From: CAYFTL01 sp964346145
GTDB lineage: Bacteria > Bacillota > Clostridia > Christensenellales > Aristaeellaceae
Reading direction: 5' to 3'
NCBI GenBank assembly: GCA_964346145.1
Contig: CAYFTL010000004.1
Span: 1-64,000 of the forward strand
DNA length: 64,000 bases
The notes below the pieces were generated by a model. The model saw nothing but the letters and a program-made list of their open reading frames with translations, made no database searches and was not told the DNA's origin. Positions 16,696-25,082 of this stretch are shown one piece after another. Positions within the stretch are counted from its first letter, which is position 1. Each line of letters opens with the position of its first letter. The translations under genes and the position numbers were made by a program.

Positions 16696-16732
16696 TTGCG
16701 CAGGTAGGCAAAATCTTGTATACTGTGTATAC
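16696..16732 (+). promoter_or_regulatory. Promoter and overlapping inverted repeat upstream of the Asp23-like gene
   Basis: TTGCGC (16696-16701) and TATACT (16719-16724) are 17 bases apart. GTATAC-TGT-GTATAC (16718-16732) is a perfect inverted repeat that overlaps the -10 box and runs to about the start point, a typical repressor position. GntR-type regulators often bind sites with such cores, but the regulator here is unknown. Confidence 0.6.
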
Positions 16733-16770
16733 GTTAAATTGTAGATGTACGTCCATTTGGAGGTTGTTTT

Positions 16771-17121
16771 ATGGAAGGAAGATTTAAGACCGATATGGGA
16801 TGGGTAACGGTCAACGAAGATGTTTTGCTTAGCGTGGCAGGGACAGCGACCCTTGAATGCTACGGCATCGTGGGCATGGCTTCCAAGCGCACCAAGGACG
16901 GTTTTGTTCAGCTGCTGGGCCGGGAAAACTTGTCCCGCGGCGTTAAGATTCGTTCGGTAGGGGAAAAGCTGGATATCGATTTGTTCATCATTGTGGAATA
17001 TGGCATTTCCATCCGCGCTGTGGCCGAAACCGTTATTGAAACCGTCCGATATAAAGTGGAGAATTTTGCCGGGGTAGAGGTCAATCGTGTAAATATATTT
17101 GTAGAGGATATTCGAGTGTAG
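16771..17121 (+). CDS. Asp23/YloU (DUF322) family protein
   Basis: A 116-residue protein of the Asp23/Gls24 family, similar in length and context to B. subtilis YloU. Family members are linked to envelope stress and, in YloU's case, sit beside the fatty-acid kinase gene yloV. The start is an ATG with TTGGAGG about ten bases upstream. The yloV homologue begins 34 bases downstream, so the classical Firmicute pair is kept. Function is inferred from the family; no catalytic residues are expected. Confidence 0.9.
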   Translation: MEGRFKTDMGWVTVNEDVLLSVAGTATLECYGIVGMASKRTKDGFVQLLGRENLSRGVKIRSVGEKLDIDLFIIVEYGISIRAVAETVIETVRYKVENFAGVEVNRVNIFVEDIRV

Positions 17122-17155
17122 CGCGTTTGCACTTGAATAAGGAGGGTGAAATAGA

Positions 17156-18808
17156 TTGACTTTGATGAAGATAGACGGCGAGATGCTGCGGGAGATGTTT
17201 CTCTCCGGTTCTGCGCTTTTGGATCAGAACAGACAAATGGTGGACGCGCTGAATGTATTTCCCGTGCCGGATGGAGATACAGGCACCAATATGTCTCAAA
17301 CGATGACGGCGGCGGTTCGCGATCTGCAGCAACAAAAGGATTTGTCGGTTAACGATGTGGCCAACCTGGCGGCCAGCGGCGCGCTCAAAGGGGCTCGCGG
17401 CAACTCGGGTGTAATTTTGAGTCAGATTTTGCGCGGATTTTCCAGGGCGCTGGATGGCGCCGACAAAATAGACGCGCAATTGTTTGCTAAAGCTTTTAGG
17501 TTGGGTGCGGACACCGCTTACAAAGCGATTATGAAGCCCAAGGAAGGCACCATATTGACCGTGGCCCGCGTAATCGCCGAAGAAATAGAAAAAGAGGCGC
17601 TTAAGAACCAGGACTTGCTCCATTTGATGGATTATGTGGTGCAGGTTGGGGATGCAATTTTGCGTAAGACGCCGGACATGCTTCCGGTGCTTAAGCAGGC
17701 CGGCGTTGTGGACTCGGGCGGCAAAGGGCTTATGATAATCTATACCGGGTTTGCGGCGGCGCTGAGGGGTGAGCCGATAGAAAAGCTGGAGGTTGCAGCG
17801 ATCGGTGAAACCGCGATTCCCGACACCTTTGCCGAGTTTGCCGACGACCACACCACTTTGGAAGAGATTAAATACGCATACTGCACTGAGTTTATCGTGG
17901 CTCACCCTAAGAGCAACGTAAACGAAAGCGATGTGGCCAAGCTGCGCAGGCGGCTGGAGCGCATTGGCGACAGCGTATTGGTTATCGGCGATCTTGAAGT
18001 GGTCAAAGTGCACGTGCACACAAACGAACCCGGTCGGGCGCTGCAAATGGCGATTGAGTTGGGCGAGTTGGACTCCATAAAGATTGACAATATGCTGGAA
18101 GAGTTCCGGGAGCGCATGGCTCAAAGGCAAGCGGAGGCTAAGGCCCAGCGAAAAGCGTTTGGCATAGTGTCTGTGGCGTTGGGCGACGGGCTGGTTGAGA
18201 TATTTAACGATCTGTTGGTGGACAAGGTGGTAGACGGTGGCCAGACCATGAACCCCAGCATTGAAGATTTGCTGGAAGCCATCGAAGAGATTAATGCAGA
18301 ATCGATTTTTGTGTTGCCCAACAACACCAACATCATTCTTGCTGCGCAGCAGGCGGCGGAATTGACGGAAAAGCAAGTTTATGTGATCCCTACCAAATCG
18401 GTGCCTATGGGCATTGCCGCGGCGGTCGCTTTCCAAGATGGGATGAGTCCCGAAGAGAATGTGGCCAACATGACCGAGGCGGCCGAGGCGGTACATACCG
18501 GTTCGATCACTTACGCTGTACGCGATACAAATTTTGACGGTAAACTCATTCACGAAGGCGACGTGATGGGACTCATCGACAACAAGGTCAGTTTGCTGGG
18601 CACCGACGTGGAGCGGGTTGCGATGCAGACCCTGGAGGAGATGAGCGACGACGATACCGAAATGATCACCATTTATTATGGCGAAGAAATTTCGGAGCAG
18701 CAGGCTCAGGCATTGTTTAGCAAGGTGGAAGAGCAATATCCGCTGTGCGATGTGGATATGCATCGAGGTGGCCAACCGCTGTATTACTATTTGCTGTCGG
18801 TAGAATAA
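17156..18808 (+). CDS. fakA: DAK2-domain fatty-acid kinase-like protein (YloV/FakA)
   Basis: A 550-residue cytosolic protein matching YloV/FakA, the kinase subunit that phosphorylates fatty acids presented by a FakB (DegV) partner so that exogenous fatty acids enter phospholipids. The N-terminal DAK2 domain shows the nucleotide site PVPDGDTGTNM (about 36-46) and GARGNSGVILSQIL (about 82-95). The C-terminal half matches the YloV C-terminal domain. The start is TTG at 17156, nine bases after GGAGGG; the ATG at 17165 is too far from it. No fakB gene is in the window. A terminator follows, before recG. Confidence 0.92.
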   Translation: MTLMKIDGEMLREMFLSGSALLDQNRQMVDALNVFPVPDGDTGTNMSQTMTAAVRDLQQQKDLSVNDVANLAASGALKGARGNSGVILSQILRGFSRALDGADKIDAQLFAKAFRLGADTAYKAIMKPKEGTILTVARVIAEEIEKEALKNQDLLHLMDYVVQVGDAILRKTPDMLPVLKQAGVVDSGGKGLMIIYTGFAAALRGEPIEKLEVAAIGETAIPDTFAEFADDHTTLEEIKYAYCTEFIVAHPKSNVNESDVAKLRRRLERIGDSVLVIGDLEVVKVHVHTNEPGRALQMAIELGELDSIKIDNMLEEFRERMAQRQAEAKAQRKAFGIVSVALGDGLVEIFNDLLVDKVVDGGQTMNPSIEDLLEAIEEINAESIFVLPNNTNIILAAQQAAELTEKQVYVIPTKSVPMGIAAAVAFQDGMSPEENVANMTEAAEAVHTGSITYAVRDTNFDGKLIHEGDVMGLIDNKVSLLGTDVERVAMQTLEEMSDDDTEMITIYYGEEISEQQAQALFSKVEEQYPLCDVDMHRGGQPLYYYLLSVE

Positions 18809-18820
18809 TTTTAGAACAAC

Positions 18821-18855
18821 AACCCGTTTGCCGTTTTGGCGGCGGGTTTGTTTTT
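18821..18855 (+). terminator. Terminator between fakA and recG
   Basis: AACCCG (18821-18826) pairs with CGGGTT (18843-18848), with an inner GCC/GGC pair, followed by TTTGTTTTT. recG starts 17 bases further on, so it may depend on readthrough. Confidence 0.65.
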
Positions 18856-18871
18856 CGTAGGGGGATAGATT

Positions 18872-20875
18872 GTGGACATTCAGCTGAAAGATTTGCCGGG
18901 TATCGGCCCGGCTAGGCTGAAAGCGTTTGAAAGCGCGGGCATTCACAGCGTGCGTGAGCTTGTAGAATACCTGCCCAGCGGCTATAGGGACTTATCGGAC
19001 AGGCGGCCGCTTTCCAGCTTGAAAGCGGGGGATGAAGCGGCGGTTTTGGTGCAGATATCTGGAAGTGTGCGGGAATTTCGAAAAGGCAAGCTGACCATTA
19101 CCAACGCGCACATTGAAGACGACAGCGACCGAATCGCCGTTGTGTGGTACAACCAGCCCTGGCTGAAAAAGAACTTGCCGCCCGGCAGGCAACTGCTTTT
19201 GTATGGAAGGGTGGAGGCCAAGGGTGGGCGGCTGACCATGGTGTCGCCGGTTTTTGAGCAGGGAGAAGGCATTCAACCCATTTATAAGCCGATCCCGGGT
19301 ATCAGCAACAAACTGCTCAGGGAGTGCATGCAGATTGCGCTCAGCGTTTACCAGGGCCAGTGGCCCGACGAACTTCCCTATGAGTTTAGGCTGCGTCACG
19401 GCCTTTGCGAGCGCAATTACGCGATGCAAAACGCCCACAACCCCATCAGCCACGAGGCGCTCAAGATGGCGCGCTGGCGCATCAGCTTTGAAGAGCTGTT
19501 ATTGTATCAGGTGGCGTTGTGGATTGTGCGCGGTCAGCAAAAAGAGGGCGTAATCATAAAGAGCGAAGCAAGCCAACTGGACGCGTTTTGGAATGCCCTT
19601 GCGTTTGCGCCCACCGATGCCCAACGGCGTGTGCTTTGGGAGGTGGCCCAGGACATGGCGGCCCAAACGCCCATGGCGCGCATGGTACAGGGCGATGTGG
19701 GCAGCGGCAAAACTGCGATAGCATTTGGAGCGCTGTATCTGGCGGCACAGCAGGGTTACCAGGCTGCGCTGATGGCGCCGACCGAGATTTTGGCGGCGCA
19801 GCATTTGGAAAGCGCAAAAAAAATCCTAGAACCGCTGGGGGTGCGCTGCGGGCTGCTCACCGGAAGCTTAACGCCCAAAGAGAAGAAATTGGCCCACGAA
19901 GCCATTGCGGCCGGAGATTGGCAGGTGGCAATCGGCACCCATGCGCTGATTTCCGAAGGGGTGGAATACAGAAAACTGGGGCTCGTGGTTACCGACGAAC
20001 AACACCGGTTTGGAGTGAAACAGCGCACCAAGCTGAGCGCCAAGGGGGAGGAAGGGCCCAACGTATTGGTCATGACGGCCACGCCGATTCCCCGGACATT
20101 ATCGCTGGTGCTGTATGGAGATTTGGACGTTTCGGTTGTGGACGAATTGCCGCCGGGCAGACAGCCTGTGAAGACCAAGATTGTGCCCGAGCGCAAACGT
20201 ATGGGTATGTACGGCTTTTTGCGTGAACAGGTGGGCAAAGGACGGCAGATTTATGTGGTCTGCCCTTTGGTGGAAGATTCCGAAGCGGTGGAAGCCCAGT
20301 CGGCCGAACAGTTGTACAAAAAATTGCAAGATGAATGGCTTAAAGGGCTCAGGATCGGATTAGCTCATGGCAAGATGAAACCGGCGGAAAAAGAAGAAGT
20401 GCTGGCGGCATTTCATAGCGGCGAGCTGGATGTGCTGGTGGCGACCACGGTGATTGAGGTGGGCATTAATGTGCCAAACGCCACTGTAATGGTGGTGGAA
20501 AATGCCGAACGATTCGGGCTTGCCCAGCTGCATCAGTTGCGGGGCAGGGTGGGGCGCGGCAGCGAAGAGTCCTGGTGTTTTTTGATGGCAGAGCCCACCG
20601 AACGGTTAAAAATGTTGACTCAGACCAACGACGGATTTGTGGTGGCTCAAAAGGATCTGGACCTGCGCGGACCGGGGGAGTTGTTTGGTGCAAGGCAATC
20701 GGGCTTGGCGGGGGCTATGGCTAGCGCTTTGAGCGCCGATACCAACCTGCTGAAGGAAACCCACGATGCGGCACGGGAGCTGCTCAAACAGCCGGATAGA
20801 GAGGAGACCAGAACGGTAATTAGCCTGGCGCAAAGCGTATTTGAACGCCGGTTAAAGGATATTGCATTCAACTGA
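18872..20875 (+). CDS. recG: ATP-dependent DNA helicase RecG
   Basis: A 667-residue superfamily 2 helicase that reverses stalled replication forks and processes branched DNA. The N-terminal wedge domain begins with LPGIGPARLKAFESAGI. Motif I is GDVGSGKTAIA (about 275), motif II is DEQHRFG, motif III is TATPIPRTL, and motif VI is QLRGRVGRG. Length is normal. The start is GTG at 18872 with GTAGGGGGA upstream. The Asp23-YloV-RecG order is common in Firmicutes and supports chromosomal placement. Eda follows after 36 bases. Confidence 0.96.
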   Translation: MDIQLKDLPGIGPARLKAFESAGIHSVRELVEYLPSGYRDLSDRRPLSSLKAGDEAAVLVQISGSVREFRKGKLTITNAHIEDDSDRIAVVWYNQPWLKKNLPPGRQLLLYGRVEAKGGRLTMVSPVFEQGEGIQPIYKPIPGISNKLLRECMQIALSVYQGQWPDELPYEFRLRHGLCERNYAMQNAHNPISHEALKMARWRISFEELLLYQVALWIVRGQQKEGVIIKSEASQLDAFWNALAFAPTDAQRRVLWEVAQDMAAQTPMARMVQGDVGSGKTAIAFGALYLAAQQGYQAALMAPTEILAAQHLESAKKILEPLGVRCGLLTGSLTPKEKKLAHEAIAAGDWQVAIGTHALISEGVEYRKLGLVVTDEQHRFGVKQRTKLSAKGEEGPNVLVMTATPIPRTLSLVLYGDLDVSVVDELPPGRQPVKTKIVPERKRMGMYGFLREQVGKGRQIYVVCPLVEDSEAVEAQSAEQLYKKLQDEWLKGLRIGLAHGKMKPAEKEEVLAAFHSGELDVLVATTVIEVGINVPNATVMVVENAERFGLAQLHQLRGRVGRGSEESWCFLMAEPTERLKMLTQTNDGFVVAQKDLDLRGPGELFGARQSGLAGAMASALSADTNLLKETHDAARELLKQPDREETRTVISLAQSVFERRLKDIAFN

Positions 20876-20911
20876 CACGACCACGACGCTTATAAGGGGG
20901 AGCTAAATACA

Positions 20912-21550
20912 ATGAAGCAAACGATTTTGGAAAATCCGATTTGTGCAATTTTGAGGCATGTACCCGACGACCTGTTTGAACCGTATGTCAAGTCTATCTA
21001 CCAAGGTGGTGTGCACATGTTTGAGGTGGCGCTCAATACCAAGGACGCTTACAGCCAGATCCGACGATTGCGCAAAATATTCGGCGGCGATGCGCTTGTA
21101 GGTGCGGGTACGGTGATTTCTTTGGAGCGGTGCAAAAAAGCGCAAGATGCAGGGGCTCAGTTTTTCCTGACACCTTCGGCGAGTCAGGTAACCCTCGAGT
21201 TTTGCGTGAAACACTCTATGCCCTTGCTGCCCGGCGTCATGACGCCTACTGATGTGGCAACCTGTTTGGAATATGGTTTTAGCACGCTTAAGCTATTTCC
21301 GGCGGGGAATCTTCAAGAAAATTATATAAAGAACCTGAAAGGGCCTTTTGATGAAACCGATTATGTGGCGGTGGGCGGCGTTACCCAGCACAACCTGCAA
21401 CGCTTTTTCCGCAATGGATTTATCGGCGTAGGCATGGGCAGTGCGCTGGTGCCCAACAACCTCATTGAAGAGCAGCGCTGGGAGCATGTATCCAACCATG
21501 TGGCAGCGCTTCTCGCCAGTGTGAGGGAGGCAATGCCCAGTGAAGATTAA
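20912..21550 (+). CDS. KDPG / KDPGal aldolase
   Basis: A class I aldolase (212 residues) that splits 2-keto-3-deoxy-6-phosphogluconate, or its galacto isomer, to pyruvate and glyceraldehyde 3-phosphate. The conserved N-terminal ILRHVP, the EVALNT stretch holding the catalytic glutamate, and the Schiff-base lysine in STLKLFPA are present. The gene overlaps a galactonate dehydratase gene by 11 bases, so the preferred substrate is probably the galacto compound (DgoA role). It has AAGGGGGAG before the ATG. The kinase needed between the two steps (DgoK) is not in the window. Confidence 0.9.
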   Translation: MKQTILENPICAILRHVPDDLFEPYVKSIYQGGVHMFEVALNTKDAYSQIRRLRKIFGGDALVGAGTVISLERCKKAQDAGAQFFLTPSASQVTLEFCVKHSMPLLPGVMTPTDVATCLEYGFSTLKLFPAGNLQENYIKNLKGPFDETDYVAVGGVTQHNLQRFFRNGFIGVGMGSALVPNNLIEEQRWEHVSNHVAALLASVREAMPSED

Positions 21551-22688
21551 ACAGGTTAACACCTATTTGGTGCGTCCGCGCTGGGGATTTGTAGAAATTG
21601 TGACCGATGAAGGCTTGAGCGGCTGGGGCGAAGCGGTCATAGAAGGCAAGGCGTCCACTGTCCAGGCTTGCGTGGAGGAAATGGCTCCCTACCTGGTTGG
21701 CAAGGATGCGCGCCGGACAGAAGACATATGGAACACGCTGTACCGCGCGGCATTCTATCGCGGCGGCCCGGTGCTGATGAGCGCCATTTCGGGTATAGAC
21801 CAGGCGCTTTGGGACATCAAAGGGAAGGCCCTGGGAGTACCGGTGTATGAGCTTATGGGCGGGGCATGCCGCGAAAAGATCAAGGTGTATTCTTGGATTG
21901 GCGGGGATCGCCCCAGCGATGTGGCCAACGAGGCGTTGGCCAAAAAAACTCAGGGCTTTCAGGCCATCAAGATGAATGCCACCGAAGAAATGCAGTACAT
22001 AGACAGCTATGAAAAGGTGGATGCGGTGCTGGATAGGGTGGCAGCCATCAGGGAAAAGGCCGGCAAGTATTTTGGCATCGCCGTGGATTTTCATGGACGG
22101 GTTCACAAGCCTATGGCCAAAATATTGGCCAAGAAGCTGGAAGATTATGATCTTATGTTTATTGAAGAGCCGGTTTTGTGCGAGCACATGGATGAATTTC
22201 AAGAGGTTGCTCGCGCCAGCAACATCCCGATTGCTACTGGGGAACGCCTATTTTCCAAGTACGATTTCAAACGGTTGTTGCAGGCCGGAGGAGTGGACAT
22301 CATTCAGCCGGATTTATCCCACGCCGGCGGAATTACCGAGGTGAAGAAGATTGCAGCCATGGCCGAAGCGTACGACGTAGCGTTGGCGCCCCACTGTCCG
22401 CTGGGGCCCATAGCGTTAGCGGCCTGCATACAGGTGGATGCCACGAGCTACAACGCGGTAATCCAAGAGCAAAGCATGGGCATTCATTACAACAAGGGGA
22501 AGAGCGTGTTGGATTATTTGCTGAATCCCGAGGTCTTTGAGTTTGTAGATGGGTGGGTCAACTTGCCCGAGGGGCCGGGGCTGGGTGTCGAGATCAACAA
22601 GGATTTGGTGCAGCAGGAAAACGTGACGCCTCACAGCTGGGTGAACCCGGTTTGGCGCCATGAGGACGGCTCGATTGCCGAGTGGTAA
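21540..22688 (+). CDS. dgoD: D-galactonate dehydratase (enolase superfamily)
   Basis: Converts D-galactonate to 2-keto-3-deoxygalactonate. The 382-residue protein resembles E. coli DgoD along its whole length, including FYRGGP, SWIGGDRP (SWVGGDRPAD in E. coli), the metal-ligand blocks VDFHGR, FIEEPV and TGERLFS, and the catalytic APHCPLGPIALAAC. GTG at 21540 is the start, inside the aldolase gene, with GGGAGG about ten bases upstream. Its pairing with the aldolase points to a De Ley-Doudoroff-type galactonate route. No galactonate importer or kinase is adjacent. Confidence 0.93.
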   Translation: MKIKQVNTYLVRPRWGFVEIVTDEGLSGWGEAVIEGKASTVQACVEEMAPYLVGKDARRTEDIWNTLYRAAFYRGGPVLMSAISGIDQALWDIKGKALGVPVYELMGGACREKIKVYSWIGGDRPSDVANEALAKKTQGFQAIKMNATEEMQYIDSYEKVDAVLDRVAAIREKAGKYFGIAVDFHGRVHKPMAKILAKKLEDYDLMFIEEPVLCEHMDEFQEVARASNIPIATGERLFSKYDFKRLLQAGGVDIIQPDLSHAGGITEVKKIAAMAEAYDVALAPHCPLGPIALAACIQVDATSYNAVIQEQSMGIHYNKGKSVLDYLLNPEVFEFVDGWVNLPEGPGLGVEINKDLVQQENVTPHSWVNPVWRHEDGSIAEW

Positions 22689-22719
22689 GCTAAAGCTTTT
22701 GCGGACAAGGAAAGCGCGG

Positions 22720-22749
22720 TTGCAATCTGCTCATTCGCTGAGCTATAAT
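22720..22749 (+). promoter_or_regulatory. Promoter of the first VanZ-like gene
   Basis: TTGCAA (22720-22725) and a perfect TATAAT (22744-22749) are 18 bases apart, 47 bases before the GTG start. Confidence 0.65.
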
Positions 22750-22795
22750 GTGCTGATTAAACAAAAATTTTGCGCAAATTAACTGGAGGAATAGT

Positions 22796-23239
22796 GTGGC
22801 AAGGACAAACAAAACACTGCGCTGGGTGCTGAGCTTGTTGCTCACCGCAGCGATGATCGGTGGGATATGGTTTTTTTCTTTAGAAAATGCTACCGATTCC
22901 GCTATGCGCTCAGACAAAATCATCAAGTTGCTGGAAAAGCTTTTCGGGCTGGATGCTGCAACGATGAACGTGCGCAAAATCGCCCATTTTGTGGAATATG
23001 CTATCTTGGGCGGCTGGATGATGGCGCTTTTGTGGATCAACGGAAAGATTCGCATGCAAAACTTGGTAAATATATTGTTTATAGGACTTTTGACTGCGGT
23101 TGCGGACGAAAGCATACAAATGTTTACCGGGCGGGTTGCCTCCGTTTCAGATATATTGCTGGACGGGGCGGGATTCGTTTGCGGGCTGGCTGTGGTTGCG
23201 TTGATTCGGTCGGTATCGGTTGGTTTGCGAAGTAATTAG
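22796..23239 (+). CDS. VanZ-like membrane protein (copy 1)
   Basis: A 147-residue membrane protein of the VanZ family, named after the teicoplanin-resistance accessory protein; most relatives have no known function. About four hydrophobic helices are visible. Typical family elements are WFFSLENAT after helix 1, the RKIAHFVEYAILG segment before helix 2 and ADESIQMFTGR before helix 4. The start is GTG with GGAGGA five bases upstream. A paralogue follows 240 bases downstream; the two share WVLSLL near the start and LWINGK in the middle. No glycopeptide-resistance genes are nearby. Confidence 0.85.
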   Translation: MARTNKTLRWVLSLLLTAAMIGGIWFFSLENATDSAMRSDKIIKLLEKLFGLDAATMNVRKIAHFVEYAILGGWMMALLWINGKIRMQNLVNILFIGLLTAVADESIQMFTGRVASVSDILLDGAGFVCGLAVVALIRSVSVGLRSN

Positions 23240-23260
23240 TTGTCTGATGGAAATCATAAA

Positions 23261-23287
23261 GAGGCTGCTTTAAGCGGCCTCTTTTTT
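23261..23287 (+). terminator. Terminator after the first VanZ-like gene
   Basis: GAGGCTGC (23261-23268) pairs with GCGGCCTC (23274-23281) and is followed by TTTTTT. Confidence 0.85.
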
Positions 23288-23479
23288 GATTTTGGATTGA
23301 AGCTAGTTGTTTAATAAAATACCGCGGAAATAAGCGTGAGCGAATGTCGAATTTTGGAAAGCAAAAGACAGTGCCACATTTTGGGATTTGCTATGGCTAT
23401 GAAATCATATTCAATCGTGGTATACTTACCCTTGTGTATCTTAAAGAAGGTTTAGCTATTGAAACGGAGGAAAAGAACG

Positions 23480-23917
23480 ATGGAAAACACGAACAAGAGA
23501 ACCCGTTGGGTGCTGAGCTTGCTGGTCACCGCCATATTTTTGGGCGCCATGTGGATATTTTCATTTACCGGACAGGCAGATACCCCATCCCATTTTGACC
23601 ATGTGGGCAGATTGATCCGTGGCTTGTTTGGCCTGAATCCGAAATGGTTTGATTTGGTTAAAGTTGCGCACCTTTTGCAATATGGATTGCTGGGTGCTTG
23701 GCTGATGGTTGTGCTTTGGATCAATGGCAAAGTTAACTTTCAAAACGTAGTCAATATGGTTTATGTGGGAGGAACGGCTGGCCTTGTGGATGAGTGCATA
23801 CAGCTGTTCAACGATCGGGGTTCGGTGACCAACATATTGGCGGACGCGGCGGGTGTTGTGGTTGGGATTGCTATTGTGGCGGCGGTGCGCGCTATCGTGA
23901 AAGCGCTGCGCAGCTAA
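23480..23917 (+). CDS. VanZ-like membrane protein (copy 2)
   Basis: A 145-residue paralogue of the gene at 22796, with the same four-helix layout and shared segments (RWVLSLL, WIFSFTGQAD, VAHLLQYGLLG, LWINGKVNFQN, VDECIQLF). The ATG at 23480 has GGAGG nine bases upstream; an in-frame TTG at 23459 lies before that site and is rejected. It is separated from copy 1 by a terminator and about 190 bases, so each copy has its own transcript. Tandem duplication followed by divergence is the likely origin. Function unknown. Confidence 0.85.
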   Translation: MENTNKRTRWVLSLLVTAIFLGAMWIFSFTGQADTPSHFDHVGRLIRGLFGLNPKWFDLVKVAHLLQYGLLGAWLMVVLWINGKVNFQNVVNMVYVGGTAGLVDECIQLFNDRGSVTNILADAAGVVVGIAIVAAVRAIVKALRS

Positions 23918-24003
23918 ACGACACATTTTTTATCTATACTAAATATGCGAAAGATTGAATTCTGGAGTATATTTATTTATGTGCGGCTTTTTTGAGTGCA
24001 CGA

Positions 24004-24032
24004 TTGAATGTGGTAAAATTATAGAGTATAAT
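24004..24032 (+). promoter_or_regulatory. Promoter of upp
   Basis: TTGAAT (24004-24009) and TATAAT (24027-24032) are 17 bases apart. The leader to the ATG is about 50 bases and shows no obvious PyrR-type attenuator. Confidence 0.7.
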
Positions 24033-24087
24033 TAACGCGTATATAATCTTTGAAAATCTGTATTTGTAGGAAAGAGGTAATTTTTAT

Positions 24088-24717
24088 ATGGGTAGTGTGC
24101 ACGTGATCGATCATCCTTTAATTCAACACAAGGTATCGTTGATGAGAGATAAAAATACTGGTTCCAAAGAATTTCGCGAGTTGTTGGAAGAAGTGGCCAT
24201 GCTGATGGCTTATGAAGTAACCCGCGAATTGCCTTTGGAAGAAATAGAAGTAGAAACCCCGATGCAAAAGTGCAAGACCAAGGTGCTTTCCGGAAAGAAA
24301 TTGGGCATTATTCCGATTCTTCGTGCCGGACTCGGCATGGTGGATGGAATCCGCAAATTGGTTCCGGCTGCGAAAGTCGGCCATATAGGTTTGTATAGGG
24401 ATCCTCAAACGATGAAACCGGTGGAATACTATTGCAAGTTGCCGGCCGATGCTCAGGAACGCGAGCTGATTTTGGTGGATCCCATGTTGGCGACGGGCGG
24501 ATCGGCTGCGGCAGCTATAGACTTTCTAAAGAAACGCGGCTGCAGATCGATCAAACTGGTGAGTTTGATTGGTGCACCGGAAGGTATTGAGAGGGTGCAT
24601 TCCGAACATCCGGATGTCAGTATATTTATTGCTGCGGTGGATGAGAAACTGGACGAGCATGGCTATATTGTCCCCGGACTTGGCGATGCGGGAGACCGCT
24701 TGTTTGGAACCAAATAG
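24088..24717 (+). CDS. upp: Uracil phosphoribosyltransferase
   Basis: Salvages uracil by making UMP from uracil and PRPP in the cytosol. The 209 residues fit the family. The YRDPQTMKPVEYY stretch and the PRPP-binding loop LVDPMLATGGSAAAAI are present, with the uracil-binding region near the C-terminus (YIVPGLGDAGDRLFGT). GGAAAGAGG precedes the ATG. In several Firmicutes upp lies beside ATP synthase genes; here it directly precedes a V-type ATPase operon, 42 bases from its first start and without a visible terminator, so readthrough into the ATPase genes is possible. Confidence 0.96.
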   Translation: MGSVHVIDHPLIQHKVSLMRDKNTGSKEFRELLEEVAMLMAYEVTRELPLEEIEVETPMQKCKTKVLSGKKLGIIPILRAGLGMVDGIRKLVPAAKVGHIGLYRDPQTMKPVEYYCKLPADAQERELILVDPMLATGGSAAAAIDFLKKRGCRSIKLVSLIGAPEGIERVHSEHPDVSIFIAAVDEKLDEHGYIVPGLGDAGDRLFGTK

Positions 24718-24758
24718 GCCAAGCCTTATGATTATCACTTAGAAGGGCGGTGGGGTAT

Positions 24759-25082
24759 TTGTCGTTGGATTTGCTTACAGAAATAGAAGAGACAGAAGCG
24801 CTGGCTGAGGCGATTAAGCAAGAGGCGATAGCGGAAGCGCGCGAGATGATTAAGGCGGCGGAGGAAGCCATCCTTGCCGCTGAACGGGATGCGGCAAAAG
24901 AGGCCCGCGAGGATGCTGCGAGTGTGGTGGACGAAGCTGAAGTAGGTGCCCAGGATCAGATTCGCGCCCTTGAAATTCGCAAAACGTCGGAGCGTAAGCT
25001 GCTGAGGGACTCGGGCATCGGGCGGATAGACCGGGCAGGCGCATTTATATTTGAAAGGGTTGTGGGCCATGGCGATCGTTGA
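24759..25082 (+). CDS. V-type ATPase subunit G/H (NtpF-like)
   Basis: A small, highly charged helical protein of about 107 residues rich in Ala, Glu, Lys and Arg, forming a long coiled coil. In V/A-type ATPases this subunit pairs with subunit E as the peripheral stalk holding the catalytic head to the membrane part. It occupies the first position of the operon, as ntpF does in Enterococcus hirae. The start is uncertain: TTG 24759 (giving an SLDLLTEIEETE beginning, as in relatives) is preferred, GTG 24750 is possible. It overlaps the next gene by 14 bases. Confidence 0.8.
   Translation: MSLDLLTEIEETEALAEAIKQEAIAEAREMIKAAEEAILAAERDAAKEAREDAASVVDEAEVGAQDQIRALEIRKTSERKLLRDSGIGRIDRAGAFIFERVVGHGDR

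Noticed and set aside
17081..18946. A 621-codon open frame antisense to fakA
   Set aside because: It has no ribosome binding site, is rich in His/Arg/Gln as expected for the complement of a GC-biased gene, matches no family, and covers a clear fatty-acid-kinase gene.
22796..23917. VanZ-like genes as evidence of glycopeptide resistance
   Set aside because: No vanHAX-type ligase, regulator or other resistance gene is nearby, and the VanZ family is broad and mostly unrelated to resistance.
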